In this document: one piece after another, positions 7,370 through 7,928 of the stretch
Layout: each line of letters begins with the position of its first letter
Position numbering within the stretch: the first letter of the stretch is position 1
Assembly: GCA_025964935.1 (NCBI GenBank)
Contig: JAOPXW010000361.1
Coordinates: 1 to 7,928, forward strand
DNA from: Friedmanniella sp.
GTDB taxonomy: Bacteria > Actinomycetota > Actinomycetes > Propionibacteriales > Propionibacteriaceae
Reading direction: 5' to 3'
DNA: 7,928 nucleotides
Translations under genes and position numbers: made by a program
Notes under the pieces: model-generated
Told to the model about the DNA's origin: nothing
Seen by the model: the letters and a program-made list of their open reading frames with translations, nothing else
Database searches by the model: none

Positions 7370-7377
7370 GGCGGAGC

Positions 7378-7928
7378 TCACGAGGCCGACCAGACGCGTC
7401 GCGGGCTGGCGGGCTCGTGCTCGACCTCGGCCTCCGCCGCGCCCCGCCACCCCTCGACGCGCAGCTGGAACTTGTTGACGAGCCGGTCCGTGAAGGGCGC
7501 CTCGGACAGCCGGGCGAGCCGCAGCCGGTGGCGGCCCTGCACGACCTCGATCTCCATCCCCGGCATCAGGTCGACCGAGCGCCGTCCGTCGCACCACACG
7601 ACCCCCGAGGTCGGAGAGTGCTGGATCACCTCGATCACCACCCGCGACGTCGGGCCCAGGACCAGCGGCCGCGCGAACAGGGCGTGCGCGCTCAGCGGCA
7701 CGACCAGTAGGGCGTCGACCCCGGGCCAGATGATCGGGCCGCCGGCCGAGAAGGCGTACGCGGTGGAGCCGGTCGGGGTCGACAGCACCACGCCGTCGCA
7801 GCCGAACCGCGACAGCGGCCGGGCGTCGACCTCGACGACGCAGTCCAGGACCTTCTGCCGGTTCGGCTTCTCGACGCTGACGTCGTTGAGCGCCCAGCCC
7901 AGCTCGCGGCGGCCGTCCCGGCGCACGA
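7378..7928 (-). CDS. nadK: NAD kinase, C-terminal part (5' end beyond window)
   Basis: NAD kinase phosphorylates NAD+ to NADP+ using ATP or polyphosphate and is the only route to NADP. The frame is open to the right edge, with about 183 codons visible of a protein near 300 residues; the N-terminal GGDGT motif lies outside. Visible landmarks, numbered from the GTG at 7926, are ALNDVSVEK (12-20) with the conserved Asn-acidic pair, FGCDGVVLSTPTGSTAYAFS (41-60) carrying the nucleotide-binding TPTGSTAY loop, AGGPIIWP, PLSAHALFARPL and the late APFTDRLVNKF segment. All match actinobacterial NadK closely. After the usual end near GWRG there is a tail of about 20 residues rich in Ala, Glu and Arg. 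The GTG at 7926 is internal to the family alignment, not the start. The gene heads the visible nadK-recN-steA-steB cluster. Confidence 0.96.
   Translation of the reverse strand, partial: VRRDGRRELGWALNDVSVEKPNRQKVLDCVVEVDARPLSRFGCDGVVLSTPTGSTAYAFSAGGPIIWPGVDALLVVPLSAHALFARPLVLGPTSRVVIEVIQHSPTSGVVWCDGRRSVDLMPGMEIEVVQGRHRLRLARLSEAPFTDRLVNKFQLRVEGWRGAAEAEVEHEPASPRRVWSAS

Noticed and set aside
7353..7450. SOS (LexA) operator for recN
   Set aside because: No actinobacterial-type LexA palindrome was found near the recN start or in the end of nadK.
5580..7478. 632-codon + strand open frame opposite recN
   Set aside because: It covers recN almost exactly, has a biased repetitive composition and no recognisable family; recN has all its motifs on the minus strand.
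1..7928. CRISPR array, tRNA, insertion sequence or phage element
   Set aside because: No regularly spaced repeats, cloverleaf, transposase or integrase motifs were seen; the window is filled by conserved chromosomal genes.

Overview
The window is a gene-dense, very GC-rich stretch of chromosome. All seven genes lie on the minus strand, so transcription runs from the right end to the left end. The gene order nadK - recN - steA - steB (mctB-like) is the conserved actinobacterial arrangement; Mycobacterium tuberculosis has ppnK-recN-Rv1697-Rv1698. Together with the strong GC bias this points to an Actinomycetota chromosome. The order or genus cannot be settled from this sequence alone. No RNA genes, mobile elements, CRISPR arrays or transfer signs are visible, and no gap exceeds about 70 bases.

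Reading in the direction of transcription: the C-terminal part of NAD kinase enters at the right edge (7928-7378). It is followed after 25 nt by the DNA-repair ATPase RecN (7352-5658). After a 71-nt gap come SteA (5586-4396), a membrane-anchored protein with a thiamin-pyrophosphokinase-like fold, and SteB (4399-3476), which overlaps it by four bases. In Corynebacterium this pair is linked to cytokinesis, and the SteB family is also known as mycobacterial MctB.

Three envelope-type genes follow. The first is a short, divergent member of the MraY/WecA polyprenyl-phosphate sugar-phosphate transferase superfamily (3468-2632). The second is a MurJ-type lipid-linked oligosaccharide flippase (2635-1016), overlapping the first by four bases. 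The third is a GT-B glycosyltransferase of the GT4 type (946 to beyond the left edge). Short gaps and two four-base GTGA overlaps suggest one long operon or coupled sub-operons.

The most interesting idea here is that the last three genes have the three classes of activity needed to build and flip a lipid-linked glycan: a phosphoglycosyl transferase, a glycosyltransferase and a flippase. They sit directly downstream of the division genes steA-steB. This could be a dedicated envelope-glycan branch or an accessory form of the lipid I/lipid II route, but function is inferred from family membership only. A second curiosity is a 15-bp, three-copy tandem repeat at the end of the flippase gene. It places three in-frame TGA codons in a row and gives G-runs on the + strand.
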